From contig JANCRA010000001.1 in assembly GCA_024362935.1 (NCBI GenBank), positions 56,551,930-56,615,929 of the forward strand: a stretch of DNA of 64,000 bases, written 5' to 3'. Below are positions 23,529 through 38,097 of this stretch, piece by piece; the first letter of the stretch is position 1, and each line of letters opens with the position of its first letter. The notes under the pieces were generated by a model. The model did not search any database. It was not told where the DNA came from and worked only from the letters and a program-made list of their open reading frames with translations. Both the position numbers and the translations under genes were made by a program. Source of the DNA: Setophaga petechia (lineage: Eukaryota > Chordata > Aves > Passeriformes > Parulidae).

Positions 23529-26500
23529 AGTGAATGTCAAGACAGGAAAGTAAAGTTTCTTCACCTACATTTCTCTTGGATTCTAACAGACTTAAAAAAA
23601 AAAAATTGAATTAAAAAAAGAATCAATGTCTATCTACATCTAGCTGGATGTCAGGTATCATTTTAAAAGCTTCACTGGGCATTCAAAGCATAATCATACT
23701 TCAAATGATGTCCTTATTTTACACCACAGGAATGGCTGCAAGAAAATGTAGTAATAACCCTAGAAATGAATATCTTGGTCCCTTGAAATGCATTGGAAAT
23801 CATCATTCTTGCGTATAGGTTTCACACAATGATGTTAGACTGCAATTTTATAAGTGAAAACTAAAATATTAGAAAATACAGGTTAACCTCTCAAAATCTT
23901 TTCAGACGTTATTACAGTTGCCTTACATAATGTTAATAAAAAGGTTTTGAAGAAGTATGACATTGCAAAGAGCAAAATACTGTTTTGAACCAGCCTGTGT
24001 GTAATACTTACAGACACACACACCCCTCCCAGAAGGGACTACCTAACCACAGGTTCAGGCAACTCAAAATATATGCCAAACAAAACTACTTTTCACTGCC
24101 CTAAGTTTTTCCCAAGATATGAATAATATTTTCCATAAATGTGGAAATGACTGAATTAAGTTTGGTAATAAAATAGTCATAGCTACTTTTTATGTATGAT
24201 TCAACATTTCATTTCTCTACTGAAAAATATGGGTTGCATTAATTACATAAAAAAGAAAGCTCATCTTTATTATTCAATGAAATGATTAACATTCAAAAAA
24301 ACCACAATATTTTAAAACACTAGGGAATATTTAACTCAATGTTTAAAGCATAAAATTTGCTTATTTTAACCTACTTTTCATCCTGGAAAATTATTTATAT
24401 TATTACAGTTTAATCTTACAGAATCTCAATTACATATAAAATATATTGAACACAATTTGTATTAAGTGTTGCTAATTATACAGTGAATACTTTGTAATTA
24501 AAATACCTTAGATCTAATTTTCATGCAGTTCTGAGCATAGACCAGTTCAGAAACCACCAATGAATTCAGGAATAGAATGCTTTTTCATGTTCTTTTCCCA
24601 GCAATAAATACTGAGGCAACCTCTCCTGTGTGGTGCCCAGCATTCCACTGAGATTTCATTGAAAATCTCAAATCTCTGCTTTGCTTTCTGACCTTTCTGG
24701 CCATAAACTTCTCTACTGATGTTGGCTACTCTGTTGTCTCCCCAGAATAAAGCTCTTACAGGAGGTGAAACCTATGCAGCAGGGAGGCAGATTTTCAGTA
24801 AATTTTCAGTTAAAAGCAATTACTATAGCAAAAGACCTGAAATTATGAAAACTCAGTGCCTGAATTTGACGCAGTGGATTCAGAGAAAAGGACAATGAGA
24901 TTCAATATTCTTGGCGGACTTAATTGCTGAGAAAAAGCCCTGAGCTTTCATGCCCAACTCATCTTGCCAATTTATATGTTTATCATTTGATTTCTATAGT
25001 TGACACACAGATGTCCACAGTAAAGTCTACAGGTAACACCTGCTTGAATCATCCTACTAAAATCCAACAATCCAGGAGAAAACAACCTCTGGCTCTCAGC
25101 TGCTAATTGCTGACGTTAGATTAGTACTTTCACTTTCTGTGCAGGAAAGGTGAAGTTAGAGGGCAGGACATGAGCCCTGAGTGTCAACAGGATGGCATGG
25201 GGCCCCATCACACTGTGAGTTTGTGTAAATTTTGCTTCTGACTGGCTTTGCTCCCGAGCCCTAGAAAATCAGGACAGCCTGAGATCTATAGAATTGGAGG
25301 TACACAGGTGATGGCCCACACTGAGACAGGGGAATAAAGTGAGTTAGATTAAGCATTTCTCCCTCACAGTAAAGAAGGTGACTTGAAAGGATAGAGACGT
25401 GTTAAAGGAACTTCAGAAGATATTAAAGGCAAGTAATTAGTCTTGCTTTTTTCTTTATTTGGCTATTTATACAATTGTGTTTACTTAAAAGTGCATCCTT
25501 CTGGGAAGATGACGAGCTTATATTGGCTGTAATTAAACTGTGCTCCTCTGCCTAATGTAACACCACTGAAGTCAATAAGAAATGTTAAAGCCTCATTTCT
25601 GGATCTATTTGAGAGCTGCTTCTTCCATCCTGAACCATGTACTTACTCATCTACTCCTTCTCCATCTATTCTTTAACTAAAGTTTAATATGAAGAACCCA
25701 TGTAATTAGCTACTTTGTTTTAAATTCCATGTCTTTAAAAAAAGACATTTATTTTATGCTCTGAATGTAAAATAAACTCTATAGCAAGGTTATGTCACAG
25801 TTTATTCAGAATAAAACTAATGAGTTTTCACATTCAAGTTTTACTGTTTGCAGTAAATTCTGCTCACGAAACACTTTGGTACAAATACAGGGATAATTTG
25901 AATTTATTTTAAAAAGTGGTCAGTATCAAGATAGAAATATCAACAGCAGCACTCTTCTAGTCTAGCTTTCTCCATGAAATATGGAACAGCTAAAGTATTC
26001 AAGCAATTCCTCAAATTTATGTGCTGAAAGCTATTCAAATATAAAATAAGCACTAACAAACGGGCAACCTTGTCAGTTGCAATGCTAATAAATCAAATTC
26101 ACCAAGGTAAGTTAGCTACATTTTCAGTGCAAGTGGATATATCATAAGAGCCTGATAATGATACAACTACCAGGAAAATAAATGTGCATTCTCTGACCTT
26201 GACAATAATTCACTAACAGCTTGCCTCATGATTTTCCTAACATTGAGCCACTCTTCACAGGCCAAGTGTTTATATCTCTGTGGATGGAGAGTTTCATCTC
26301 TGTCATCACTAGTCTATTAGGGATTTTAGTGCCCTGCTAAGATTAATTATAGAAAACAATAAATTTCAGCATCATAGTCTATGAAAACGCCCAGGGGAAT
26401 TTGGAGGATAGGGATCAGAGGAACACTAGGGGGTTTTGTTATGTTAGTCCTTTTTTTTCTTTCAGAGTACTGATCTAATGCCCTTCACAGCATTTCACAT

Positions 26501-29500
26501 GGCTCTAAAACATCTAAAGCTTGGATTTCTTACTGATTTTTACTCCCTAAAACAGGTAATGAGAGGCATTGCTACTGGGCTAACAAGGAAGAACCACCTG
26601 ACCAGTGCTGGACCTTTCATAAATCTTACCAACTCGGAAGAACAGCAACTTCAATAAGGGAAGACCAAAGGACTCTATTTTATTTTAGATCAGTGAAATT
26701 ATGGAATATGGCCTTTTTTATTACTTTACATGGTAAATTACAGACAGGACAGAGATTTAGTTAAGCTAGAGGATAGGCATAAGAAAAATTCAGCTCAAAA
26801 CTAGAAATAGAAGCATATAGATCTTGACAAGGAAGCTAAGCAATTAGAATATGGAATTTGATAGCTTCATGGAAAGAATTACATGGTTCAGTTCCAGAAA
26901 ACACAAGAAACTGGACCTCGAGATCTTCACATCTCCCTTTCTTGTCTCCCTCCACCCACAGAGCTACAAGCACTGTCCACAAAAAAAAAAAAAAAGGGTA
27001 TCAAGGAATAGTGGACTTAAAGACTATTATTTCATCCAGATGTACCTACTCTACAGATACCTGTTATTAAAAAATAACATGTAATCATCAGTAACTTATA
27101 TTGTTTATGGTTGCTTTCAAAAAGCTAGAAAAACTTCAAGAAATGTATTTCCATTGCTCTTTGAAGAAAACATGCACAGAATAAATACGTTTATTTTAAC
27201 TTATAAAATTTACTTCCTATAGAAATAAATTTTGAGGCCAGTGTCTCTGTCCCAGCTGGAAATACATCAACATATGCAACCAGCTTTGGGGATACAGAAT
27301 GCAGCTACATAGAGGACTTGACTCACTTTTCTTCGATTTTTTTTCCCCCCCATTGTCTAAAAATCTAAAGCAATGGAAGAGAGAGGGAAGAAAGTGAAGT
27401 TATCTAATTATAAGATTAAAAAAAAAAAAAACTGAGTCAAGGAGCATTGCTTTTCAAGGGAAGGTTAGATTTTTTACTTTCCAGCAAACACATTTTTCTC
27501 TTGCAAAGTGCAATGTGTGTGGGAGTCTGCTCACGTAGAAAGTGGTTCCCTGATCAAAACAGATGGCATGCTGGCAGGGTAAGTTTTAAATGGCAGAGTG
27601 TTGATGTTGAAAGATTTCAACAGCAGCTTCCATGACAGGGACAGAGACATAAATGACAAATACAAAATACAAAGACATTTCAATAACTTACCATCATATC
27701 ACTTTGTAAGTTAATACCACTCTCAGTTCTCAAGATGTTAGAGGAAGATTTCTGAGCTGTGGGCATGAAACTGTATTCTAGCTCAATAAATCTCAAAACA
27801 CTAATGAGGGTTCTATTTTTAGGACAATGAAGCATGAAAACTAAAGCTTTTACTGGCATGGGGAAGGAATAAGCTGGCTATTGGAAAGGTTTGTAGCAAA
27901 ACTCTCAGAGAAGCAGAATGGCCAACTCCTAACTTAACCAAACTTGTCAAGTTATTCTGAAAAAAAGCTTTTATTAGACTCTGAGCTTTTGTCACATGCA
28001 TTTTAGTTATCCATCCACTCATCTCTGAGGCACAGTGTATCAGTGTGATCAAACTGGGGAATCTGTGAGGGATTTTTTATCAGCGTGTGAATACGATTTT
28101 AATATTTTCCTAATGTTTAAAAACATTTAACTAGAGAAATCATTTTAGATATTCAAATTTGAATAGCTCCCATCCTTGCTCTTTTCTCTTCACTTCTTGT
28201 TCCTTTTATACATATCTGTATACATATCTGTAAGTCAATATTGCTTTTAGGATATTAAGTCATATTTATACAAGTTCTTGATATTTGTTATTCTCCAAAC
28301 TTTCCTCATCTTCTCCTGTTTTCACTGTCTTTTTTTTCCAAGGCTGAGGATAGTTCATCTTTTTTTCTTTCTTACCAGTATCCTGATCTTTTTTTGATCC
28401 CATCAATTCAGATTCAGTTGTGCATCGAGCTGTCTCTGAAGCATTTACTACCAATAAGACAAGGCACACAGTTTTGCACTTTTTTGAGGCAGAAACAGAA
28501 CAATTGAGCCTTCATTCAACTCCTTGCTGCAGAGGGGGATGCTCAAGATGGAATGACAGCTCTGTGAAGCACCAAAACATCAAAAGGAGATCAATGATTT
28601 TTTTCTCTGCAATGGGAGATGTGTAGATATCAGCTTGTACAGGATATGCTTCCTGATCAGAAGAAGCAATATGTAGACAAGGCAAATTTAAAGTCTTTTA
28701 CAAAAAACATTTTTCTGATAAAATAGTCTTGGAAGGAACTTATGCAGAATCCTGACATGAACGGCAGCATTAAATAACTTTGTAGCTTGGTCAAAGAAAA
28801 AATGGCAGGGAGGAGATGGGGAACACATGACAGCTGTTAATTCATACTTAAATTTTGAACCTGGTAATGGCTGCTGTAAAAAAAAAAAATGAACACTGCA
28901 GATTCTGTACAGTCTCCAAGGCATTGGCTTTATAATTTTGATAGATTAGAGATGATGGGGTGCTTTTTTTCAGTCTATGCTTGCTATGAACTAGATAAAC
29001 ACCAAAAACTGAGCAATATACAGTAAAAAAAAGTAATGCATAATAATAGTAATGCCTAGTAAATACTAAAGAACATAATGATCCCAATTTAAAATTGCTC
29101 TGAAAGACATTTGTAGATGACATATAAAAATTAAATTACTAATGAATTCTGGATCCCTCTTCCTATGATAAAATATACTGTCCTTTCAGGGAGCTACATC
29201 CCAGAAAGTGAGTTGTGCCTCACCACAGTAACAGCATCATGAAGAAACTTGAATTATTTTGTTAATAAGATATTAATAAATTGACACTAAGAAAGAAAGG
29301 CTAAGAAAGAGGAAGAAATTAAACTTTCAGTAAATTTTTTTTCACTTTCAGCTCCAAAATAATTTGCTTAATGCTAACAAAAGCATACAGCTGCAGGCAG
29401 TCTCCATGTTTCTCTCCAGAGCAACTGTGAGCAGTCCTTAAAACCAGATGTGTAATCACACAAATATAAGGTTTTCCCTTTATGTATTTATGTAAAATAA

Positions 29501-32500
29501 AGTCGATTAGACTTTAAATATCTTTGCCAAGTTCCTGCCCAGGTAGGAGTTAAAGCTGCTAACAACTATTTTAGACTAATTAGGCTAGAATGAATCAGCT
29601 AAGTGCAACAAAATATTAGACTTCACAGTTTTCATGCCTAGCCAGGAATTCCTATCCTAGTTTTCAACTGACAGGTTTGAACATTTGGGTCTGTGTTTCC
29701 ACTTTTGCACATAATTCCACCTCCATATTTTGCCCCTACTTCAAATAACAGGCCATCCTTTCTGCAAGAATGACCTGAACCCACAAAAATGGCACCCCGA
29801 CACTCAATGACTAAAATCAGTATCATTTTCTCTTTATATATTAACTTTCAAAAGACTTTGCAGACAATCTTGTAAAATGAAATTCAATGAGAATCTTTAC
29901 AATACAGTTTTATTCATTTATATGCCATATTTTATGCTAAATAGAAGTGGTTTTTTATTTAAATAAAAGGGGAATTAGTGATTGTGGTCTCAGTTTACTA
30001 CTGCTAAGTGTCCTAAGAAAAAGCAAAGCACTTTCTGAGTAGATTTTAAAGGCATGAAGGAGCAAATCAGAGGCAAAATAAAGTGTGTTTACCACAGCTC
30101 ACTGCAATTTATAGTCACAGCAATACTGTTTGGCAGGATATCAGTATTCCATGAACACTCCTTGAAAACATGACTGTGTCAATTACTGTTCCACTATTCT
30201 TTTCAGGATTGTGTTCACTGTCTGCAGACCTTCCTCTGCTAGGAAAAACTTAAGTGATTCACACCATTGAGCTCTCTTGTTTGTCCTATCTGCTGTAAAG
30301 CAGCTAACAGCTGAGAGAAGTGAGACTGACAGTATTGAATCTATCTCAAGTACTCAGAATTGTGAGTCACAGTCCAGTGTCCTGAGCTTTAGAGAACAAT
30401 CTGAGGGATCCTCTTATTTGCTGTCTGGTCTTTGAGACTTAATTCATGGTTAAAGAAGAAATAAATAAAACACAAATATAAATTGTGAATGTATTTGCTT
30501 TAATAAAACCACAAAATATCTATAGGCTGTAAGATGTCAAGGTCTGGCTATTATGCTAACCTGTCCAACTTCAGGCAGCAGCACCTTTTCTAAAAGAAGA
30601 GCAGTGCAGCAACCTGGGCATTGCATCCCTCACACTTCTCTGTGAAAGTATGAGCTGCTACTAAAACAAAAGCAGTTGGCAGCTCAAACAACCACTGTGG
30701 GACAAGCAGAGAAATGGAAGAAAGGTAAAAAAAAGTTTTAATACCCCACCCGCCCTGAAAAAACCCCAAACCCTAATATTTGTTTCTAACATTTGAATTT
30801 GGATTTGGCAAAGTCTAACAGAATAACCATTTATTAACTCTGGGAGATCTTGAAGTCCTGGATATTAACAGTTTGCTAGTATCGAGGACCAGCATTAGGA
30901 AAAGCTCATCTTGCAAATCTCAGTAACATAATGGTTATTTCTGCTTCTGATATCAAATTTTAGAATAAATTAGTGGTCATTTGATTTCGTTGGCATCATT
31001 TTTTTCTTCAGATGGCCCCAAGGTCAGAACTCATGTCTGTTGAGATGCTATTGAGGGCACTTTAAGGTACTTCACTTCCAACCAAAGCTGCCCAACTCTG
31101 ACAAAGTTGCTACCACTGAGCCTCTGACTCATAATTATCACAAACCCCTCCGCACGATGAATCCCTTCACTTGCCACAGTAGCATAAAGTTTGCTGTACT
31201 CTTATCCAAACAACCCATCCATTCAACCCCAAAATGTTACCTGAAAAAAACCCACAGATTTTGAAAGAAAACAATGGAAAAATGGGAGAGGGGAATGGGA
31301 GATACACAGAACCAGACACCTGACCAGCAGAGCAATCGCCACCAAGCAGATGTGTAGTCAAGCTATTCAGCAATGAACTGGCTGATGGCACCTGCTGACA
31401 ATTTCATCATTGGCCATTCTCTCAACAGTTTAATATGATGGCATCCTGATAATGAATTAATCATCCAGGAAGAAAAAAGAGAAAATAAATAATATTAGTT
31501 AAAGTGAAGAGGAGAGAAAGGAGGCAAGGCTACGCAAAGGGAACCCCAGTCAACATCTGGAGCAGAGTAACCCAGAGAGAGAGCCTGTTGACCTGGCACC
31601 TGGAAATAGAGCAGATGAATACAGGAATGCTTGCAAATCAGCACATGGAAATAATGAAACACATTTAGAAATATACTCCCTTCTAGCATTTCCACCTCTA
31701 AAACAAACTGATAAATTCCTTGAGTCTCACAAAGCTAGTTCTACACTGAGATCCTAGCACTCTTACAGGTTGATTTGATAGCATTCCACAGGCTGATTTA
31801 ATCCCTAGCTCAACAGCATCATATGGGAGAAAATCACCAGAGAAAATTCACCTATCCCTCTTTAAAAAGGACAGCTAACATGCACCAGTGGGATTAAAAC
31901 AATTCCCAAGCAAACAATAATTTCAAATTTCATGTTAAATTGAATTAAGTAAACCTGATAGTTGCCATTGAACCAACATGAAGAGAGGTATGGTTCACTG
32001 TTTTAAAATCAAAATGTGTTGAGATAAGGATGTCATAATTTAAAAACTGAATGTTGTACCTGTGACTTAGCTGACCAGAAAAAGCAGAAACATACCATCC
32101 TCTTTGCCCTTTAACTCAGAAAAATAATTGAAATCACAAAGGAGCTTAGCACTAACAGTGAACTGTAAGTCATTTAACTATTCCCAAAAATAATTTCCAT
32201 GTTCACATGCCAGTTGTAAAGCAGAAAAATACCCAGTTTCTATCACATTAAAAACACCTTATCTCTATGCTATGTTACAAGCAAGGTTATTTCTTATACT
32301 TGAGCAACTGCAACCTCTACTTCATAAAGAGATATTATCATTATTGCTCCAACACTTATTATTGCAGCAAGTATTGCCCCACTGGCTCTGACTGGAAATG
32401 GCCATATTTAGCACATGAAAATTACCTCTCCTAACAGCCAAGTCTTGAACCTTTAGTTTCCATGGATGAACATACACCAATAATATGAAAATTGCAGGAC

Positions 32501-35500
32501 TCTTGCTATGAAATTCTCCTATTTGTCTATCATAATAACACTTACAAAATGACAGGCATCGTGAAGAGATTAATCTGCGACAAAATGTTCATTCAAAAAT
32601 AATTTGATGTTCCAGGAATCTTCAAGAAGTCCTTCATATTCTGCAATCCATCTTTTAAGAATGCTAATTCATAATCTAAAAGCTGAATCCTTTTGCTGTG
32701 TGCAGAATACAATACACATTGACTAGCAGACAAGTAGGCTATTACAAAGAGGCGTTGTTCATGGCTTCTAGTACATAATAAGTACTTACAATGACACAAT
32801 ATATTGCTCTGATAAGATTATAAACACAATATCAGAAGAAAATCCATAAAAATCTAATTATGCACACAAAAGTTACAGCATGAAAAGCTTGCTGAGGCAC
32901 TTGGACAAAAGGTTTGAAGTTAGTATTAATTTTAAACATAACACTACTGGTGGACTTAATTCCTACAGAAATTTAATTTTAAAGTTTTACTACTAGATGA
33001 TGATCAGAATAGCTTCAAGGCCAGCAGGCTTTTAGTATTTCTTTTAAATTAATTTGGATACAAACCCAGCTCAGGTTTCCTGGATATAGGGAAATCAGAT
33101 GTCTAAGAGCTCAGTGATCGTTGTTACCTGTAACAAACTCTCTAAGTCAGTCTAGGGCATTGCAATGCAGAAGAGGCATTTCAACCATCACCTTTGAAGA
33201 GCTGGGAGCAGGGAAGCATAAAAAGCAATGCACAACCACAACTGCAGAGAGGAATAACAGAATGAACTCATCCCATGTGCTGACATAACCACAAAACCCA
33301 TGCACTCTGTCCAGATTGCCACAACCACCTGTTTGGACCGGATGCATCATTTTTTTCTAAGTTATGCCAGTAACATGATAGAGGATTTTCACTTCTCTGT
33401 CATGACCATGGCCTCACGTGAGTAATGGCAAAGTGTCTGGGTGGCAAGCTAAACATAAGGCAGGACACAGATCATTAAATAAACTTTTCAACAGGCAGAT
33501 CATCCCTATATGTCTTCATCTGTTCAGCTGCTACAGGAGTAAACTAGAGAAACAGTACTATGACCTAAAATCCTATAGGGATGATATGAAAAATATTTTT
33601 GGATACTCTTCCCCTTCCCATCAACAACAAGCATATATGAAGGAAAATAAATACCTTGCCAAGAGGCAAGTTTGTTAAGTTTTTAACCTTGAGTTCTATG
33701 GAGTCAAAACTCCTAGTTAGTGACAAGATTTTCATTGACAAGATGATTGAGTGCTAAATTCTCAACAGGACACAAGTGGAAGGAATCCAATTGTTTGTTC
33801 TTTGTGATAAACATCAAGACATCCAAAACACATAAATACAGATATGAATTTTTATGTATATTTATAAACACAGAAACAGGAGATATCTATATATACACAC
33901 ATATCCTGATAATAAGAAAAAATGTGAAGAAATGAAGTCTCAATAGAGATTGACAAAACCTGAGCAGAAAATGGAAACAAGAAAAAAGGTGAAGTTCAGT
34001 TCTCTGCAGAGGCTGATAGCTCAGAGTGTATTGCTAAAGGAGGTTTCAAACAAGAAAAGATTCAGTGAAAGGGATGGATTATACATACAAAATCTTGCCA
34101 CGGTATTCCTAAAGTTTAAGAAGATTTTTGGGGGAGACTATTAAAAACAGGAATAACCTAGTCAGGAACAAGCAATGAATATGCTGCAATAAATCCACCA
34201 GAGCTATCAGGAAGTAGGTAAGAAGCTGAGGAAGTAGCTTTTGCACAGACATGAAGTCGAATTTTCCTTTCAATTTCCCCACTACAGACCTGTGCTATTG
34301 CAAAAATGAAACTGGTGAAGAATGTATTCTGTGGTCTGTGATAGCCAAGGCTGAAAGTTTGCAGAGAGAGAAAAGAAAGCAGGAGAAAGCTGAAATGAAA
34401 AAATGAAGCCTGATTATTTTTCTTTTGACAGGAAGGACCAAAACAAATGGAAAAATAAAAGGGGGGAAAAGAAAAGGTGAAAAAAGGGTAAAAAATGGAA
34501 AGTAGAGGGAAAAATGAAAAAAGAGAAAAAAAGAAAGAAAATATGGAAAAAGCCTTTTCTTCAAGAGATACTCTGTGGAGTTGTCACAAATGCCTGTTAC
34601 AGCTGGCTCCCAATTAGGGAGTTCCTTTCATACCAATAGAAGTTAAATTACAGTTTGTGTCTTTAAGAGGAAGGTTATGTTCTACATACATATACCCTTA
34701 AGCCCACGCTCACCAGCCATCTACCTCAGCCAGAAATGCCAGGGCTTTGTTGTTCCAAGATGCTGCACTGGGAATCAGACAAACACCACACTTCCACAGG
34801 AGAAGAGCATAAGCTCCATTTGCTCTTGTGTTATTCACATACAAATCCATGGTGAGGAGCCTTAGGCTGAACTCCAGAGCAAGTGTTCAAGGGGTCCTTT
34901 CCACAGTCCCAGCACACATTTGCTATTGACGAGTTGTGCATCAATAAGGCCGAACATATCACAGTCCAGAGCAGTGCCAGTAATGGCAAACACAGATCTT
35001 CCTGCCTTCTGAGAATCTAAGAGCCAATGGTCTGAGCAAAACCACATCCCACTGAGCTTCCTGTTGGACCAGTACATCCCAACTTAGCCTTCATTAGGGA
35101 GATGTTGACTTCAAGACCAAAACCAAAATTTAATACAGGCAAAAAGTGTGTTTGCCACACACTTGTCACTTTAATAACTGTGTTCACCAGTAATAAATGC
35201 ACAGGGTATTTAGATGGCCACCTTAATTAACAATTACATATTGTTTAACTCAGTGGTCTGCTCATCAAGAGAGACACAATAAAGTCTATTTTGCATTCAA
35301 TTTTTTTATATCCATTTTCTTGCTACAATACTACTTTGTGCAAAGTCAAAAAAGCCAGAATGCATATCAATATTTACTTTAATTCATCTTTTCTACTCAT
35401 TTCCTTCGTCAATGCTGCCACCTTCTGATGCTCAGCAGCTTCATCAAGCACCTCAAACCCAGTTCTTAGGTTACAGCGCTGTGGACAAATCCCTCACTGC

Positions 35501-36535
35501 AACTCTTTGTGGCCCTCAGCTCGGGAGCCCTCTCACCCCGCCCCTGTTGTACCTACTTCGGTGGAGTTTTACACATAGATGGAAGCAGGTATTTGAAAGA
35601 TGGAAATTTGTAACACAGCAGATGTTTTTGAGACTTAACCTATGATGCCAGAGTTTGGCCACTGGTCTGGTTCTAAATTGCCCATGCTCTCAGGTCCTCA
35701 GAACTTCTGGAAGTTGCTGGAAACTAGTTTGTATGACATTTTGCCCTCTCTCCTGGGGAACTTACCATGGAAACTTACCAAGTCTGTGAGTTTTAGCCCC
35801 TCTTTATACTGTTCCTGTGCCATAACATAGTTTTCTTTTCTAAGCTCCTAGGCATATCTAAACTCTTATTGAGCCTTTTTGGTTTAGCCAGCTGTCTATC
35901 TGTTCTAGCTCTCAAGGCGACCTAGAGAAAGACAATGGTTCATAAAGATGGAATCATTCTCTTGGAAGATATTAAATACTGACCTACGGCCTTGAACTAA
36001 ACTCTCCTCACTAGGAAAACTGCCAGTTTAATATGCTTTCATACCCTTTAAGAGTTTCAGCAGAACTCACTTCATTTAATAAAATCACAGGCATTGACAT
36101 CAGTTTGGGGGGAAAAGTTTATATTAAAAATTGTTATATTAAAATTTATATTTAAAAAAAAAACAAAACCAAAAAAAAACCCAAAAAACATCAACTCACA
36201 ACTCAATAGAACTCCAGAAATCAGTTTCATGGAACACTTAATCCTACTCAACATAAATGGGTACAATTCTTGGACAGTAAACAGTATAGCAGTATTTTTT
36301 AGAAATTGAGAAAACAATCTAGATAGTATTATTATTACTATTTGTGTTAAAAGTAATGCCTCCACTGAAAGCATGAATATAAAATTCATAACCAATGTGT
36401 GTCACCGCATCTGATGCAAGAACAGGCCAAGTTCATGTACAGCAAGCACAAATTTCAAGCTTAGCAAAGAGAACAGATCAAGAAAAAGATCCTGTGAGAT
36501 GGTCTTACCCTAAACCCCTTCACTGGAATAAGAAC
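23529..36535. other. Long gene-desert stretch, nothing recognised
   Basis: About 13 kb of AT-rich unique sequence. Low-complexity tracts include poly-A runs near 23590-23605, 26979-26994, 27418-27431 and 28878-28889, and a purine-rich stretch at 34360-34560 (AAAG/GGAAA-like). Frames reach at most about 90 codons with no recognised domain. I see no RNA gene and no clear LINE or LTR, although old unrecognised repeats are likely. Confidence 0.5.
34360..34560. repeat. Purine-rich low-complexity tract
   Basis: On the plus strand almost every base is A or G, in GAAAA/GGAAA-type words. The minus-strand phenylalanine/leucine-rich frame at 34295-34564 is a product of this composition. Confidence 0.7.
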
Positions 36536-36539
36536 CTAT

Positions 36540-36768
36540 ACAGAACTTTCATATACTGCAGTTTAACGTCCCAGCCTCTTGTCTACTGAAATAGAATCAG
36601 TCATTCTCTCCCTCTTTTCCACTCAGGGGCCTAATAAATATTTAATACAAAGTGGAACTGCTCTGATCTGAGTCCAGAGCAGACAGATATTTTAAAGCAC
36701 AGACTCTCATACCCCAGGCAGATGGCCTGATCACTAAACCATTGGTTAAACAGGTTGCCCATATGCTC
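36540..36768 (-). mobile_element. Probable ancient tRNA-derived SINE of amniote type
   Basis: Read on the minus strand, 36702-36745 resembles a tRNA-type head: CCAATGGTTTAGTGATCAGG, then a GCCTGGG-TATGAGAGTCTG stretch. On the plus strand a linker like GTCATTCTCTCCCTC (36599-36613) is followed by CCTAATAAATATTTAAT-ACAAAGTGGAACTGCTC (36630-36664), a linker I associate with old dimeric tRNA-derived SINEs of turtles and crocodilians. A second, more decayed tRNA-like half may lie at 36540-36590. The match is from memory and the copy is very diverged. Confidence 0.42.
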
Positions 36769-38050
36769 AGCTGTGTTGAGGGTCAACATCAGCCTCCAAG
36801 GGAAAAAGGCAGAGGAACTCTCACTTCATCACTGGTGGCAAGATTCAAGTAACAAAATCCCCTGTCTTTTTCAGAATTTGACATTTCTAGGCATAGTCTT
36901 AAGTAAAACTGTACTTGGCATGTGGACTGTATTGACAGAAATCTAGGCAGTCCCAGGATTAGCCAGTTTATTCTTGCAGCTAGGTCTTGGATTAAGGTTC
37001 CAAATTTAACAGTAGCAAAACTGTCATGCCTATGACACAAGGCAGTGCAGTACAGAGAAGGCCCTTATGAACCATTTGCACACCCAGGAGCAGCTTAGCC
37101 CTTCCTAATGGCACAGCACCAAAGGGCAGACTGCTGAAAGGAATTCCTTTTAGCTTAGTTCTTTCCATTTTGTTTCATTTTTATGCTGAGATTGTGTTCA
37201 CCAGGGGCTCAGCAGTTCAATGGGGCCCACATGTCTGTAGGTTTGCATGTGCAGCTATGATGCACAGCAGGATTGCCTGTAGCTTGTTGAACATCTGCTA
37301 TTTTGGTGAATTATTTTAACAAGCCAATAGAACAGTGCACTCCATTGGCTTTTAAGTGCTTTACAAGGCATCTAGAAAAAGAGGTTACTCTCACAGTTGA
37401 TTATTCACCAGAGCCAAAATTCCTAGGTTGTATGTCATTAAAATAAAATCTCAAAGTTTAGCAAGTTGAAAATACCAGGTAAGCTTTTAATATCGTGTAC
37501 TGAAAATGGTTTGAGACACGGAAATCTCTTAGTTGAGTACATCTCAATACACACTGATTATTTTTACAGGAAATCTTCTGGAAGAGCCACAACTCCACGT
37601 GAACAACCTGTCAGTTCTGCCAGTTGGCTCATCATATTGGGAAATGAAAAATAAAAGATCTATAGATTTTTTTCGGTCATTTTAAGATAGAATGTAAGTG
37701 CCAACCTATGTTTGCTGCATAGCCAAAATTTCTCTGATAGAGAATGCAGGTGCAGAGTCAGCTGCTAGAAATGTTTACACTGCAATAAATTTCCAAGATT
37801 AGTAATATTCCTTTTAGAAATTTCCAAGAATTTTAAAGAGAAGTTTTCGCAGAAGTGTTCTGAAGTGTCTGCATAATAGTCAATAGCATAACTTTATTCT
37901 GGGAACTTAAATTATTCCTCAAACTCTTTTTTTTCCACACATTCAAAGGTTATTTACAAAGGGTAGATTCCACCCTTTAGTGAAGACTTTCACTTTAAAG
38001 AGGTTCAGAGAAATAAGTGGAATACTCCCAAACAAAGGTATTCAGTCATG
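36769..38050. other. Unique DNA, no gene seen
   Basis: No supported exon, RNA gene or mobile element. The frames present are short and unremarkable. Confidence 0.5.
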
Positions 38051-38097
38051 AATAGAATAGAATAGAATAGAATAGAATAGAATAGAATAGAATAGAA
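38051..38097. repeat. (AATAG)n pentanucleotide microsatellite
   Basis: Nine perfect AATAG units, then AATAGAAATT. Probably length-polymorphic. Confidence 0.95.
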
